Positions 8,699 to 17,101 of a DNA stretch of 64,000 bases are shown here, piece after piece. Positions within the stretch are counted from its first letter, which is position 1; each line of letters opens with the position of its first letter. Source of the DNA: Pseudomonas capeferrum (GTDB taxonomy: Bacteria; Pseudomonadota; Gammaproteobacteria; Pseudomonadales; Pseudomonadaceae); contig NZ_JMIT01000001.1 of assembly GCF_000731675.1 (NCBI RefSeq), positions 1,921,526 to 1,985,525 on the forward strand. Reading direction: 5' to 3'. Made by a program: the position numbers and the translations under genes. The notes under the pieces were generated by a model, which saw nothing but the letters and a program-made list of their open reading frames with translations, searched no databases and was not told the DNA's origin.

Positions 8699-9004
8699 AT
8701 GAAGATCCTCACCTGCCCCTTGAACGGCCCGCGCAACATCAGCGAATTCACCTACGGCGGCGAGTTCAAGCTAATGCCCGACCCGGCCCGTTGCAGCGAC
8801 GTCGAATGGGCCGACTACGTGTTCAACAGCGACAACCTTGCCGGTGTGGTCACCGAATGGTGGCTGCACAACGCTTCCAGCTACTGGTTCCTGGCCGAGC
8901 GCCACACGGTCAGCGACCAGGTGCTGCGCACCTTCGACCCAAACGAAATCTTCGACCGCCGTGTCGAGTTCACCCCAGCCGCCAACCCGGAGATTGCCGG
9001 ATGA
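8699..9004 (+). CDS. soxD: Sarcosine oxidase delta subunit-like
   Basis: A 101-residue protein with the delta-subunit pattern: CP near the N-terminus, DVEWADYVF in the middle, then WF..RHTVSD. In characterised enzymes this subunit binds zinc through Cys6, Cys9, a His near 59 and Cys63. Here Cys6 is present, position 9 is Asn, one His remains (residue 57), and the last Cys is replaced in HNASSYWF. The zinc site therefore looks lost. The ATG at 8699 follows AGAGGAACG; its stop overlaps the soxA start (ATGA). Confidence 0.85.
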   Translation: MKILTCPLNGPRNISEFTYGGEFKLMPDPARCSDVEWADYVFNSDNLAGVVTEWWLHNASSYWFLAERHTVSDQVLRTFDPNEIFDRRVEFTPAANPEIAG

Positions 9005-11904
9005 ACAGCCTCACTCGCCTCCCCGCCCCCATGGGCCTTTTGATCGACCGCGAGCGGCCGCTGCGCTTTGTCTTCGATGGCCAGGCCTGCCAGGGCTTTG
9101 CGGGCGACAGCATCGCCAGCGCACTGCTCGGCAGTGGCCGCTGGCTGCTGTCGCGCTCGTTCAAGTACCACCGCCCGCGTGGCCCGCTGAGCCTGGCCGG
9201 GCAAGATGCCAACACCTTGGTGCAACTGCCCGACGAACCCAACGTGCTGGCCGATATGGAGGCGGCCCGTGATGGCCAGGTGGTCGAAGGCCAGAACTTC
9301 AACGGTAGCCTGGAGCACGACCGTGACGCCTACCTGGGCAAGTTTTCGCGGTTCATGCCGGTTGGCTTCTATTACCGGTCGTTCTACAAGCCCAAAGGCA
9401 TGTGGAAGGTCTGGGAGCCGCTGATCCGCAAGAAAGCCGGCCTTGGCGTGCTCGACCTGGGCTTCAAGCCGCAGTACCACGACAAGGCTTACCTGTTTGT
9501 CGACGTGGCCGTGATCGGCGGCGGCCCTGCTGGCCTGCGCGCGGCGCTGGACGCAGCCACTGCCGGGGCCAAGGTGCTGCTGATCGAGCAGCAGCCCGTG
9601 CTGGGCGGTTCGCTCACCTACGCCCGCTTCGACATTGCCGGCACCCGCGCCAGCCACCTGCGCCAGGCATTGCTCGATGCCGTCGAGGCCCACCCGAACA
9701 TCCAGGTGCTGCTGCAAGCCACCTGTAATGGCTGGTTCACCGACAACTACCTGCCGGTGATCCAGCACACACGCCTGTACAAGGTGCGTGCCACTCGCTG
9801 CCTGGTCACGGCCGGTGCGTTCGACCAGCCGGTGGTGTTCCGCAACAACGACCTGCCCGGGATCATGCTGACCAGCGCCGCGCAACGGCTGATGAAGTTG
9901 TACGCGGTCAAGCCGGGGCAGCGTGCGGTGGTCCTCACCGGCCACGACGACGGCTACCTGGCGGCCCTCGACCTGCAAGATCAAGGCGTGGCCGTCGCCG
10001 CCCTGGTGGACATGCGCGCGGCGCCGGCAGACGCCGCATTGGCCAGCGAGCTCAAGCGCCGCGACATCCCTCTGCACCTGGGCAGCACCGTTTATGAAGC
10101 CCTGCACGACAAGGGCCTGCGCCATGTCAGCGGCGTCGACATCCGCCCCATCACCGGCCAAGGCAAGGTGGGTACGCAAGGCCTGCGCCTGGCCTGCGAC
10201 CTGCTGTGCATGTCGGCCGGCTACATGCCGGTATATCAACTGCTGTGCCAGGCAGGCGGCAAGCTGGCATACGACGTCGTCCGTGATGCGTTCAGCCTCA
10301 GCAACTTGCCAGTCGGTCTGGCTATCGCAGGTTCGGTGAATGGCCGGCATCACCTGGACAACGTGCTCGCCGACGCGACCCGCGCCGCTGCCGAGGCGGT
10401 CGCGGCGCTGGGCCTGCCAGCGCCCGCGCTGACGGCTTTCGGCCCCGAGGCCAAGGTCAACTTCCCCTGGCCGATCTTCCCGCACCCCAAGGGCAAGGAC
10501 TTCGTCGATTTCGATGAAGACTTGCAGGTGCGCGACATCGTCAACGCCACCCGCAGTGGCTACCGCGACGTGCAACTGGTCAAGCGTTTCTCCACGGTGG
10601 GCATGGGCCCGTCCCAGGGCCGGCATTCGGCGCTGCCCACCGCGCGTCTGGTGGCCCAGGCCACCGGGCGCAGCATCAGCGAAACCGGCGTGACCACCGC
10701 CCGGCCACCCTTTCAGGCCGAGAAGCTGGCGCATGTCGCCGGCCGTGCCTTCGACCCGTACCGGCAGACGCCGATGCACCGCCGCCATGTGGCGGCGGGC
10801 GCGAAGATGATGCCCGCCGGCATCTGGCAGCGCCCTGCCTACTACGGCAAACCCGACGAGCGCGAACGCTGCATGCAGGAAGAAGCCCGCCATGTGCGCG
10901 AAAAGGTCGGCCTGATCGACGTCTCCACCTTGGGCGGCCTCGACGTGCGCGGCCCAGACGCCGCCGAACTGCTCGAACGCCTGTACACCTTCGGCTTTGC
11001 CAAGCTGGCCATCGGCCGCACTCGCTATGCGCTGATGACCAACGAGCATGGCGTGGTGATCGATGATGGCGTGTGCGCCCGCCTGAGCGAGCAGCATTTC
11101 TACGTCACCGCCACCACCAGTGGCGTCGACCGCATCTACCAGCAGATGCTCAAGTGGAACGCGCAGTGGCGGCTGGACGTGGACATCACCAACGTCACCG
11201 CCGCCCTGGCCGCCGTCAACCTGGCAGGCCCCTTGTCGCGCCAGGTGCTGGCCACGGTGTGCGAGGGTGTGGATCTTTCGGCCGAGGCCTTCCCTTACCT
11301 GGGCGTGCGCCTGGGCAAGGTGGCCGGCATCGCGGCGCGCATCTTGCGGGTCGGTTTCGTTGGCGAGCTGGGCTATGAGGTGCATGTGCCGGCGCGCCAT
11401 GCCGAACGCCTGTGGGACGCGTTGATGCAGGCCGGTGCCGGGCTGGGTATCCGCCCCTTCGGCGTCGAGGCTCAGCGCCTGCTGCGCCTGGAAAAGGGCC
11501 ATGTGATCATCAGCCAGGACACCGACGGCATGACCCACCCGGCCGAGATCGACATGCAATGGGCAATCGGCCGCAAGAAGCCGTTTTTCGTCGGCAAACG
11601 TTCGATCGAGATCCTTGAAGCGCAGCCGCTCAAGCGCAAGCTGGTCGGCTTCACCCTGCCCAAGGGCAGCCCGCAGCCGCTGGAAGGCCACCTGGTGCTG
11701 GACGGCCCGGACATCAGCGGCAACGTCACCTCCTGCGAGTACTCGCAAACCCTCGGGCAGATCATCGGCCTGGCCTACGCCGGCGCCCATCAGGCCACGC
11801 CTGGCATGCACATCCCGATCCGCGTCGAGGGCGGGGTGATGGTCAATGCCAAGGTGGTGCAACTGCCCTTCCACGACCCCGACAACCTGCGCCAGGAACG
11901 CTGA
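9001..11904 (+). CDS. soxA: Sarcosine oxidase alpha subunit-like
   Basis: A 967-residue alpha subunit. Residues about 15-110 form a 2Fe-2S-ferredoxin-like fold with no cluster ligands expected. A dinucleotide-binding domain starts at about 168 (DVAVIGGGPAGLRAAL). A GcvT-like THF-binding domain covers about 600-960 (VREKVGLIDVSTLGG, FVGELGYEVHVP). In the family this subunit binds NAD and THF and passes the methyl carbon to THF as methylene-THF, which suits the upstream folD and purU. The ATG at 9001 overlaps the delta subunit stop; the gamma subunit starts four bases after the stop. Confidence 0.92.
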   Translation: MNSLTRLPAPMGLLIDRERPLRFVFDGQACQGFAGDSIASALLGSGRWLLSRSFKYHRPRGPLSLAGQDANTLVQLPDEPNVLADMEAARDGQVVEGQNFNGSLEHDRDAYLGKFSRFMPVGFYYRSFYKPKGMWKVWEPLIRKKAGLGVLDLGFKPQYHDKAYLFVDVAVIGGGPAGLRAALDAATAGAKVLLIEQQPVLGGSLTYARFDIAGTRASHLRQALLDAVEAHPNIQVLLQATCNGWFTDNYLPVIQHTRLYKVRATRCLVTAGAFDQPVVFRNNDLPGIMLTSAAQRLMKLYAVKPGQRAVVLTGHDDGYLAALDLQDQGVAVAALVDMRAAPADAALASELKRRDIPLHLGSTVYEALHDKGLRHVSGVDIRPITGQGKVGTQGLRLACDLLCMSAGYMPVYQLLCQAGGKLAYDVVRDAFSLSNLPVGLAIAGSVNGRHHLDNVLADATRAAAEAVAALGLPAPALTAFGPEAKVNFPWPIFPHPKGKDFVDFDEDLQVRDIVNATRSGYRDVQLVKRFSTVGMGPSQGRHSALPTARLVAQATGRSISETGVTTARPPFQAEKLAHVAGRAFDPYRQTPMHRRHVAAGAKMMPAGIWQRPAYYGKPDERERCMQEEARHVREKVGLIDVSTLGGLDVRGPDAAELLERLYTFGFAKLAIGRTRYALMTNEHGVVIDDGVCARLSEQHFYVTATTSGVDRIYQQMLKWNAQWRLDVDITNVTAALAAVNLAGPLSRQVLATVCEGVDLSAEAFPYLGVRLGKVAGIAARILRVGFVGELGYEVHVPARHAERLWDALMQAGAGLGIRPFGVEAQRLLRLEKGHVIISQDTDGMTHPAEIDMQWAIGRKKPFFVGKRSIEILEAQPLKRKLVGFTLPKGSPQPLEGHLVLDGPDISGNVTSCEYSQTLGQIIGLAYAGAHQATPGMHIPIRVEGGVMVNAKVVQLPFHDPDNLRQER

Positions 11905-11907
11905 GCC

Positions 11908-12480
11908 ATGACCAACCTGAACACGCAAGCATTCCTCTCAAACGGCCCGCAGACCTGCGCGTTGACCGACCTCACCGATTTGCCGCGGGTCGGTTTTCGG
12001 GGCAGCGACAGCGCGGGCTACCTGCAAGCGCACGGTTACCATTTGCCATCGCTGCCTAACCAGGCACTGCGCCAGGACGACGGTGGCTGGGTGGTGCGCC
12101 TGTCGGCCAGTGAGTATTTACTGTTGGGCAGCCTCAGCGACCAGGGCGCGAGGGTGGCCGCGCAAGAGGCCGAGTGGGTGCAGGGCGCCCAGCGCAACTA
12201 CCTGCTGCCGCGCCAGGACAGCCATGCCTGGCTGCAGGTGTCGGGGCAGCATTGCAGCGCGGTGATGGCCAAGCTGTGTGGCGTTGACCTGCGTGCAGAG
12301 GCGTTTCCGGTCGGTGCCGTGGCGCAGACATCGGCGGCGCGGATCAACGTGATTGTGGTGAATGTGGCCAGTGAGGGGGTGCCGAGGTTGCAGATCCTGT
12401 TTGATCGGCCTTCGCTGGCGTATTTCCGCGAGGCGATGCTGGATGCCATGGCGGAGTTCGATGGGCGGCTTGTCGGGTGA
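11908..12480 (+). CDS. soxG: Sarcosine oxidase gamma subunit-like
   Basis: A 190-residue protein with the weak, short fold typical of SoxG, related to the GcvT fold (TDLPRVGFRGSDSAGYL, RQDSHAWLQVSGQ, ARINVIVVN). It closes the B-D-A-G order of heterotetrameric sarcosine oxidase operons and starts three bases after soxA. No independent catalytic residues can be named; the role is structural in the complex. It ends 22 bp before a convergent LysR gene. Confidence 0.88.
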   Translation: MTNLNTQAFLSNGPQTCALTDLTDLPRVGFRGSDSAGYLQAHGYHLPSLPNQALRQDDGGWVVRLSASEYLLLGSLSDQGARVAAQEAEWVQGAQRNYLLPRQDSHAWLQVSGQHCSAVMAKLCGVDLRAEAFPVGAVAQTSAARINVIVVNVASEGVPRLQILFDRPSLAYFREAMLDAMAEFDGRLVG

Positions 12481-12502
12481 ATCCCCAAACAAGCCCACAC
12501 GA

Positions 12503-13408
12503 TCAATACAGGCCGTTCAGCACTTGAAGTTGCGCCAATCGCTCCCGTAGAAACTCGACAAACCCCTGCACCGGCCTGGCCACCTGCCGGTGCTGCGGAT
12601 ACACCGCCGACAACTGCAACGCCGGCGGTGTCCAGCCTTGCAGCAGACTTACCAACAGCCCATCGGCCAACGCCTGCCCGACAATGAAGGTCGGCAGGTA
12701 CGTCACCCCCATCCCGGCAATCGCCGCGTCCCTCAGCAGCTCGCCATTGTTGGCCCGCATCCGACCGGTCACCGCGATGGCCTGAGCCTTGCCACCTTGG
12801 GTGAACTGCCATTGCACCTGTCGTGAATGCCCATAGGGCAGGCAGTCATGCTCGGCCAGCGCTTCGGGCCGCTGCGGCACGCCTCGCGCGTCCAGATACG
12901 CCGGGCTGGCGCAATACACCCGCTCGACGCTGGCAATCCGCCGCGCGATCAGGCTGGAGTCCTCCAGCGCGCCGATGCGCAGGGCCAGGTCGTAGCCTTC
13001 GCCGATCAGGTCCACCGCACGGTCGCTGAGGTCCACCTCCACATCCAGCTGCGGGTGCAAGCGCAGAAACTCGGTCAGCAGGCAGCCCAGGTGCGACATG
13101 GCAAACGACAGCGGCGCACTCAGACGCAAGGTACCGCGCAGGGCCTGTGCCTGGCCGCTGATGTCGTGCTCCACCTGTTGCACTTCGCCCAGCAGGCGCA
13201 GCGCCGACTGGTAGTAGTGCTGGCCGAGCGGCGTGGCGTCCAGGCGCCGGGTGGAGCGGTTGAGCAGGCGCACGCCCAGGCGTTCTTCGAGCTGCATCAG
13301 GCGCCGGCTGACCGATTGCTTGGACATGCCCAGGCGGTCGGCGGCAGCGGTGAAGCTGCCGGCTTCCATGACCTGGGCAAAGATACGCATGTCTTCGTAG
13401 GGGTTCAT
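12503..13408 (-). CDS. LysR-family transcriptional regulator
   Basis: A 301-residue LysR protein. Residues about 1-60 are the winged helix-turn-helix (MEAGSFTAAADRLGMSKQSV, then LEERLGVRLLNRSTRRL) and about 90-295 the effector-binding domain (AVDLIGEGYDLALRIG). The subgroup looks like the large CrgA/DsdC-like cluster common in pseudomonads. It converges on the sarcosine oxidase operon and its own promoter faces the PAAR locus, so position alone does not prove it controls soxBDAG. The target is unknown. Confidence 0.92.
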   Translation of the reverse strand: MNPYEDMRIFAQVMEAGSFTAAADRLGMSKQSVSRRLMQLEERLGVRLLNRSTRRLDATPLGQHYYQSALRLLGEVQQVEHDISGQAQALRGTLRLSAPLSFAMSHLGCLLTEFLRLHPQLDVEVDLSDRAVDLIGEGYDLALRIGALEDSSLIARRIASVERVYCASPAYLDARGVPQRPEALAEHDCLPYGHSRQVQWQFTQGGKAQAIAVTGRMRANNGELLRDAAIAGMGVTYLPTFIVGQALADGLLVSLLQGWTPPALQLSAVYPQHRQVARPVQGFVEFLRERLAQLQVLNGLY

Positions 13409-13477
13409 TGTCTCGCTCTTGATGACAGTCCGCCGCTTTATAGCGGTTTTCTACCCTCAGTGCAGCTGCATAATGCT

Positions 13478-13879
13478 TTACATTTCTACGAAAATAACAC
13501 CAAGCACTGACCATATTGCACCAGCAACCATCAGTGCCATTGCTACGCTCATTCGCCGCCGCAAATATTCGGGGAATTGGTCATTATCCTCAGGATGTAA
13601 CTGGCCACGGCGGATGAAGAGGTTAGGCCAAAGAACTGCACTGCTCATCCCTGCTACAACCATGAACCTCGCACGTAGGCTCAGTGTTCCTGAAAACTGA
13701 GTCTCCTCTACCAGTAACGAACTGCGCCTGAACGCGTGACACATCACCATGAAATGCCGCGAACCTGCAATGTAGAAATCAATCGCTAACCCTATAAAAA
13801 TCATAACCAGAGGGGAGCACAAGAAGGCCAAACGAGCATAAATCGACCAATCCTCCAACCTAGTTATATATAAACTCAT
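13478..13879 (-). CDS. Putative membrane immunity protein, copy 1
   Basis: A 133-residue protein with about three membrane segments: FLCSPLVMIFIGLAIDFYIA, the stretch around VVAGMSSAVLWP, and the C-terminal MSVAMALMVAGAIWSVLGVI. It starts 20 bases inside the end of the upstream PAAR gene. It shares pattern and motifs with the protein at 23728-24141 (a first hydrophobic segment with P, then RRGQL and D, then a last hydrophobic segment), so both are one family. An integral membrane partner encoded directly behind a toxin-like C-terminus is best read as its immunity protein. That is inference; I recognise no named family. Confidence 0.65.
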   Translation of the reverse strand: MSLYITRLEDWSIYARLAFLCSPLVMIFIGLAIDFYIAGSRHFMVMCHAFRRSSLLVEETQFSGTLSLRARFMVVAGMSSAVLWPNLFIRRGQLHPEDNDQFPEYLRRRMSVAMALMVAGAIWSVLGVIFVEM

Positions 13880-15256
13880 AAATTTGCTCCCCCGCCTTTT
13901 CGCCGATTACCTCTACACCTTGAGATACGCCAAAGGCTGTGGCGCCAACTGTGACTATGCCGCAGGCAGCTTTACCCCAAACTCCAAATTGGCACACGGC
14001 TACAGCAGCTGCTCTTCCAGCCCCCGCGCCCAACGCCCCACCGGCAAGCCCACCTGAGAAACTGCCGGTCTCCGTAAAACGTACTTTCTTACACTCATCG
14101 GTCTCACCTGCACGGCAAGCTTCATGTACTTTCAGGTAGGAAGCACCGGCGCCAAGTCCGATCCCAACCCAACCGCCATACTTCAGATACTTTGAGACCT
14201 TTGCCACTTCGTCCAGATGCGTCACGTAACCCGGGATCTGCCCTGGTACACCCGCTTTCTTCCAGTGATGCACCACACTCTTGGTAGAGATCCCGAGATC
14301 ACGTCGTAAATTATCGTAGCTTCCCAAACCTAGCGATTTGTTCAAAAACGCCGTGCGCAATTGGCCATCAGTTGCTTGTGGAGCTCCTTGCGCAACGCAA
14401 AAAATTCAGGGCTATTTAGATGACCATGGAGCGCAAATTGGCGTTGGTGTAAGGCTTCGATGCCTTTCAACGTATCCTTCACCTGCGACAGCCCCCGCTC
14501 CAGCATGTCCTTACCCACCCCCATTGACTGACTTGCCCCATTGAGCACCCCGGCAATCTCACCGATGTGCTTCATCATGAAGTTTGCCTCCTCCTCGGAA
14601 AGGATCGCCAGCGACGCTCTTGCCTCCTCCGCCACCATAATCAATTCGGCCTCCGCTGCACTGCAGGAAAACCCGCTGTGGGGGCTGCCGAGCACAAAAA
14701 TTTCACCCGCCTTGAAACCCTCTGGGTACGTAGGATTCAAGCGCTGCAAAAACGCCACTGGCAAAGGGCTGTGCGTCGCGCCAAGGCTCTGAAGCACCTG
14801 CTCGAACGACATGCTGCGTTGCACAATATGGAAGCCAGGCTCAAGTACAGACGATGAGCCGACGGGAAATGCGGGGTACGCCTGTGCAGGGCTTTGCCCT
14901 GCTATAGAAGCCGAGTGACGGGCGGCAGAGGCAGGCGATGTAGCCTGAGCAGAATGGCTGCCTGCTCTGTGCATGGCTGACTGCGCGATGACCCGGTTGC
15001 TGCCGTTTGGGCAATCACACTTGACCAGCGCCCCATCCACAACTGCCGGTTTACCTCCGATGATGAAAAAACTCACCCCTTCTACAATGACCCCGGCCTT
15101 CTTGCAGTTCGGGCACTCGGTCGTGGCATCGCCCAGGCGCAGTGCACGTCGGTTGTCCCCCCGGAAGTTCGTACTGCTGGCAATGCAAACCGCGCCTGTG
15201 GTGGTGATATCGCCATCCAGCGCTTGCCCTTTTCCATGTATCGATATGCGCGTCAT
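13860..15256 (-). pseudogene. PAAR/LysM-like effector, copy 1, frameshifted
   Basis: Two overlapping frames together match the intact paralogue at 24122-25519. Bases 15256-14363 encode the PAAR domain (DGDITTTGAVC, GDATTECPNC, VDGALVKCDCPNGSNR), a LysM-like stretch (PEGFKAGEIFVLG) and a helical middle ending in QLMA. The frame then runs into a stop. From about 14362 to 13860 the other frame continues with QLRTAFLNK, STKSVVHHW and a glycine-rich hydrophobic end. The locus is 1397 bases against 1398 in the paralogue, so one base is missing near 14362/14363. It could be a true inactivating deletion, a sequencing error, or, less likely, be rescued by slippage on the five-T run just downstream (14348-14344). 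Confidence 0.85.
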
Positions 15257-15364
15257 GAATAGCCTCCGGCCGTAGAAAGCTGGAAGCTAGCACTGGAAAA
15301 ACATGTACAGACCTGGTTCGAGGAAAATCAGAATTCCCTTACAAGAACGCCAGCGCTCATCCGC

Positions 15365-15658
15365 TCAGGGCTCGAACCCCTCGACGATGATGACCTCAGC
15401 CTTCGCCACGCCTTGGCGATGGCCGCAGGCGTCCTGGTACAGCTCGGACCGGTAACAGGCCAGCGCCTGCTCATACGATTCGAACTCGATCACCACACTG
15501 CGCTGCGGCGTCTGCCTGCCTTCCATCGCCTCGCTGCGCCCACCCCGGGCCAGAAACCGCCCACCGAAAACCGCAAAGGCGGCAGGCGCACGCTGGGTGT
15601 ACTGCTGGTACTGCTCAGGGTCGGTCACGTCCACATGGGCGATCCAATACGCTTTCAT
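15365..15658 (-). CDS. DUF1330 family protein
   Basis: A 97-residue DUF1330 protein with the ferredoxin-like (dimeric alpha/beta barrel) pattern: AYWIAHVDVTDPEQYQQYTQ, GGRFLARGG, VVIEFESYEQALACYRS. Its biochemical role is not established. It is divergent from the ribB-like gene across a 78-bp gap that holds a strong palindrome (15690-15709), so the two may share an operator. Confidence 0.88.
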   Translation of the reverse strand: MKAYWIAHVDVTDPEQYQQYTQRAPAAFAVFGGRFLARGGRSEAMEGRQTPQRSVVIEFESYEQALACYRSELYQDACGHRQGVAKAEVIIVEGFEP

Positions 15659-15689
15659 CCGCTGATCTCCTGTTGCAAATCTATTTGTG

Positions 15690-15709
15690 TATGATGGTAT
15701 ACCATAATA
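15690..15709. promoter_or_regulatory. Palindromic operator between DUF1330 and ribB-like genes
   Basis: ATGGTATACCAT is a perfect 12-bp palindrome at 15694-15705; three more pairs on each side match after one mismatch. A GTATAC core in such a palindrome is common for GntR/FCD-type regulators. An identical 11-mer, ATACCATAATA, recurs before the ABC transporter at 16944-16954. No GntR gene is in the window. Confidence 0.5.
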
Positions 15710-15736
15710 ATCACCCCATCACAGCGAGCGTGCAAC

Positions 15737-16858
15737 ATGGCTTTCAACAGCATCGAAGAACTCCTCGAAGACTACCGGCAAGGCAAAATGGTACTGCTGG
15801 TGGACGACGAGGATCGAGAAAACGAAGGCGACCTGCTGATCGCCGCCGAGCGCTGTGACGCCCAGGCCATCAACTTCATGGCCCGCGAAGCCCGTGGCCT
15901 GATCTGCCTGACCTTGACCGACGATCACTGCCAGCGCCTGGGCCTGGAGCAGATGGTGCCGGCCAACGGCAGCGTGTTCAGCACCGCCTTCACGGTGTCG
16001 ATCGAAGCCGCCACGGGCGTTACCACCGGTATTTCCGCGGCTGACCGGGCACGCACCGTGGCGGCGGCCATGGCGCCGAGCGCACGCCCCGAAGACCTGG
16101 TACAGCCTGGGCATATCTTCCCCTTGCGTGCCCGCGAAGGCGGTGTGCTGACCCGCGCCGGCCACACCGAAGCCGGCTGCGACCTGGCCCGCCTGGCCGG
16201 TTTCAGCGCCGCTTCGGTAATCGTCGAAGTGCTCAACGACGACGGCACCATGGCCCGCCGCCCGGACCTGGAAGTGTTCGCAGCACGGCACGGCATCAAG
16301 ATCGGCACCATCGCCGACCTGATCCACTACCGCCTGAGCACCGAACAGACCATCAAGCGCATCGGCGAACGCGAACTGCCCACGGTGCACGGCACCTTCC
16401 GCCTGGTCACCTATGAAGACCGCATCGAAGGCGGTGTGCACATGGCCATGGTGATGGGTGATATCCGCCGCGAACAGCCCACCCTGGTGCGCGTGCATGT
16501 GATCGACCCGCTGCGCGACCTGGTGGGCGCCGAATATGCAGGCCCGGCCAACTGGACGCTGTGGGCGGCGCTGCAGAAGGTGGCCGAGGAAGGTACCGGC
16601 GTGGTGGTGATCCTGGCCAACCATGAATCCTCGCAGGCGTTGCTCGAACGCGTGCCGCAACTGACCCAGCCGGTGCGGCCTTACCAACGCGGGCAGTCCA
16701 AGGTGTATTCGGAGGTCGGTACCGGGGCGCAGATTCTGCAGGATCTGGGCGTGGGCAAGCTGCGCCATCTGGGGCCGCCGCTGAAGTACGCGGGGCTGGC
16801 GGGGTATGAGCTGGAAGTGGTGCAGAGCATTCCCTTCGAACCCGGTGTGGAAGGCTGA
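15737..16858 (+). CDS. ribB: DHBP synthase with degenerate GTP cyclohydrolase II domain
   Basis: A 373-residue protein. The N-terminal half is 3,4-dihydroxy-2-butanone-4-phosphate synthase with [20 protein letters not shown] and [14 protein letters not shown], which makes the four-carbon precursor of riboflavin from ribulose 5-phosphate. The C-terminal half (about 205-365) follows the GTP cyclohydrolase II fold but lacks the zinc-binding cysteines: the expected RVHSEC and CDCG motifs are absent and the region reads [14 protein letters not shown]. It is thus a RibBX-type protein. It lies upstream of a polyamine-type ABC operon and shares an operator-like sequence with it; it is probably a secondary, regulated copy. 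Confidence 0.88.
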   Translation: MAFNSIEELLEDYRQGKMVLLVDDEDRENEGDLLIAAERCDAQAINFMAREARGLICLTLTDDHCQRLGLEQMVPANGSVFSTAFTVSIEAATGVTTGISAADRARTVAAAMAPSARPEDLVQPGHIFPLRAREGGVLTRAGHTEAGCDLARLAGFSAASVIVEVLNDDGTMARRPDLEVFAARHGIKIGTIADLIHYRLSTEQTIKRIGERELPTVHGTFRLVTYEDRIEGGVHMAMVMGDIRREQPTLVRVHVIDPLRDLVGAEYAGPANWTLWAALQKVAEEGTGVVVILANHESSQALLERVPQLTQPVRPYQRGQSKVYSEVGTGAQILQDLGVGKLRHLGPPLKYAGLAGYELEVVQSIPFEPGVEG

Positions 16859-16943
16859 CACCGCCCCTACACCCAACAGCGTTGGGATGTTTGCAGAGGT
16901 GGAGTGATGGCCGGTCGCCTTCGCCTCTTGCCAAAAGTTTGGA

Positions 16944-16960
16944 ATACCATAATATGATAT
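16944..16960. promoter_or_regulatory. Inverted repeat before the polyamine-type ABC operon
   Basis: ATACCAT, AAT, ATGATAT: half-sites that match in six of seven positions as an inverted repeat, about 140 bases before the binding-protein start. The left half and its flank (ATACCATAATA) are identical to the palindrome flank before ribB, suggesting one regulator for both. It may also overlap promoter elements. Confidence 0.4.
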
Positions 16961-17101
16961 CCCGTAGACCTTGAATGTGCAGGCCAGCACCTAGAATCAC
17001 AATCGGCCACACGACACTTTGTTTTAGCTGCTCCCCGAATACTGTTGGCGGGCGCACCAAAAAGCCCCGCCTCGAATAACAAAAGCAACGAGGGCGTAAC
17101 C

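Noticed and set aside
8881..11928. A very long open frame on the minus strand opposite the sarcosine oxidase alpha gene
   Set aside because: The plus-strand frame encodes a clear SoxA with domains in order. The opposite frame is open because of GC-rich codon use and has a low-complexity His/Gln/Val/Gly composition with no family motifs.
13860..15256. Treating PAAR copy 1 as two separate genes
   Set aside because: The second frame starts mid-domain, has no ribosome site and aligns directly to the C-terminal third of the intact paralogue; combined length differs by one base.
15719..16990. Long minus-strand frame opposite the ribB-like gene
   Set aside because: Same artefact: the plus strand has DHBP synthase motifs, and the antisense product is rich in His, Gln, Gly and Ala with no recognisable domain.
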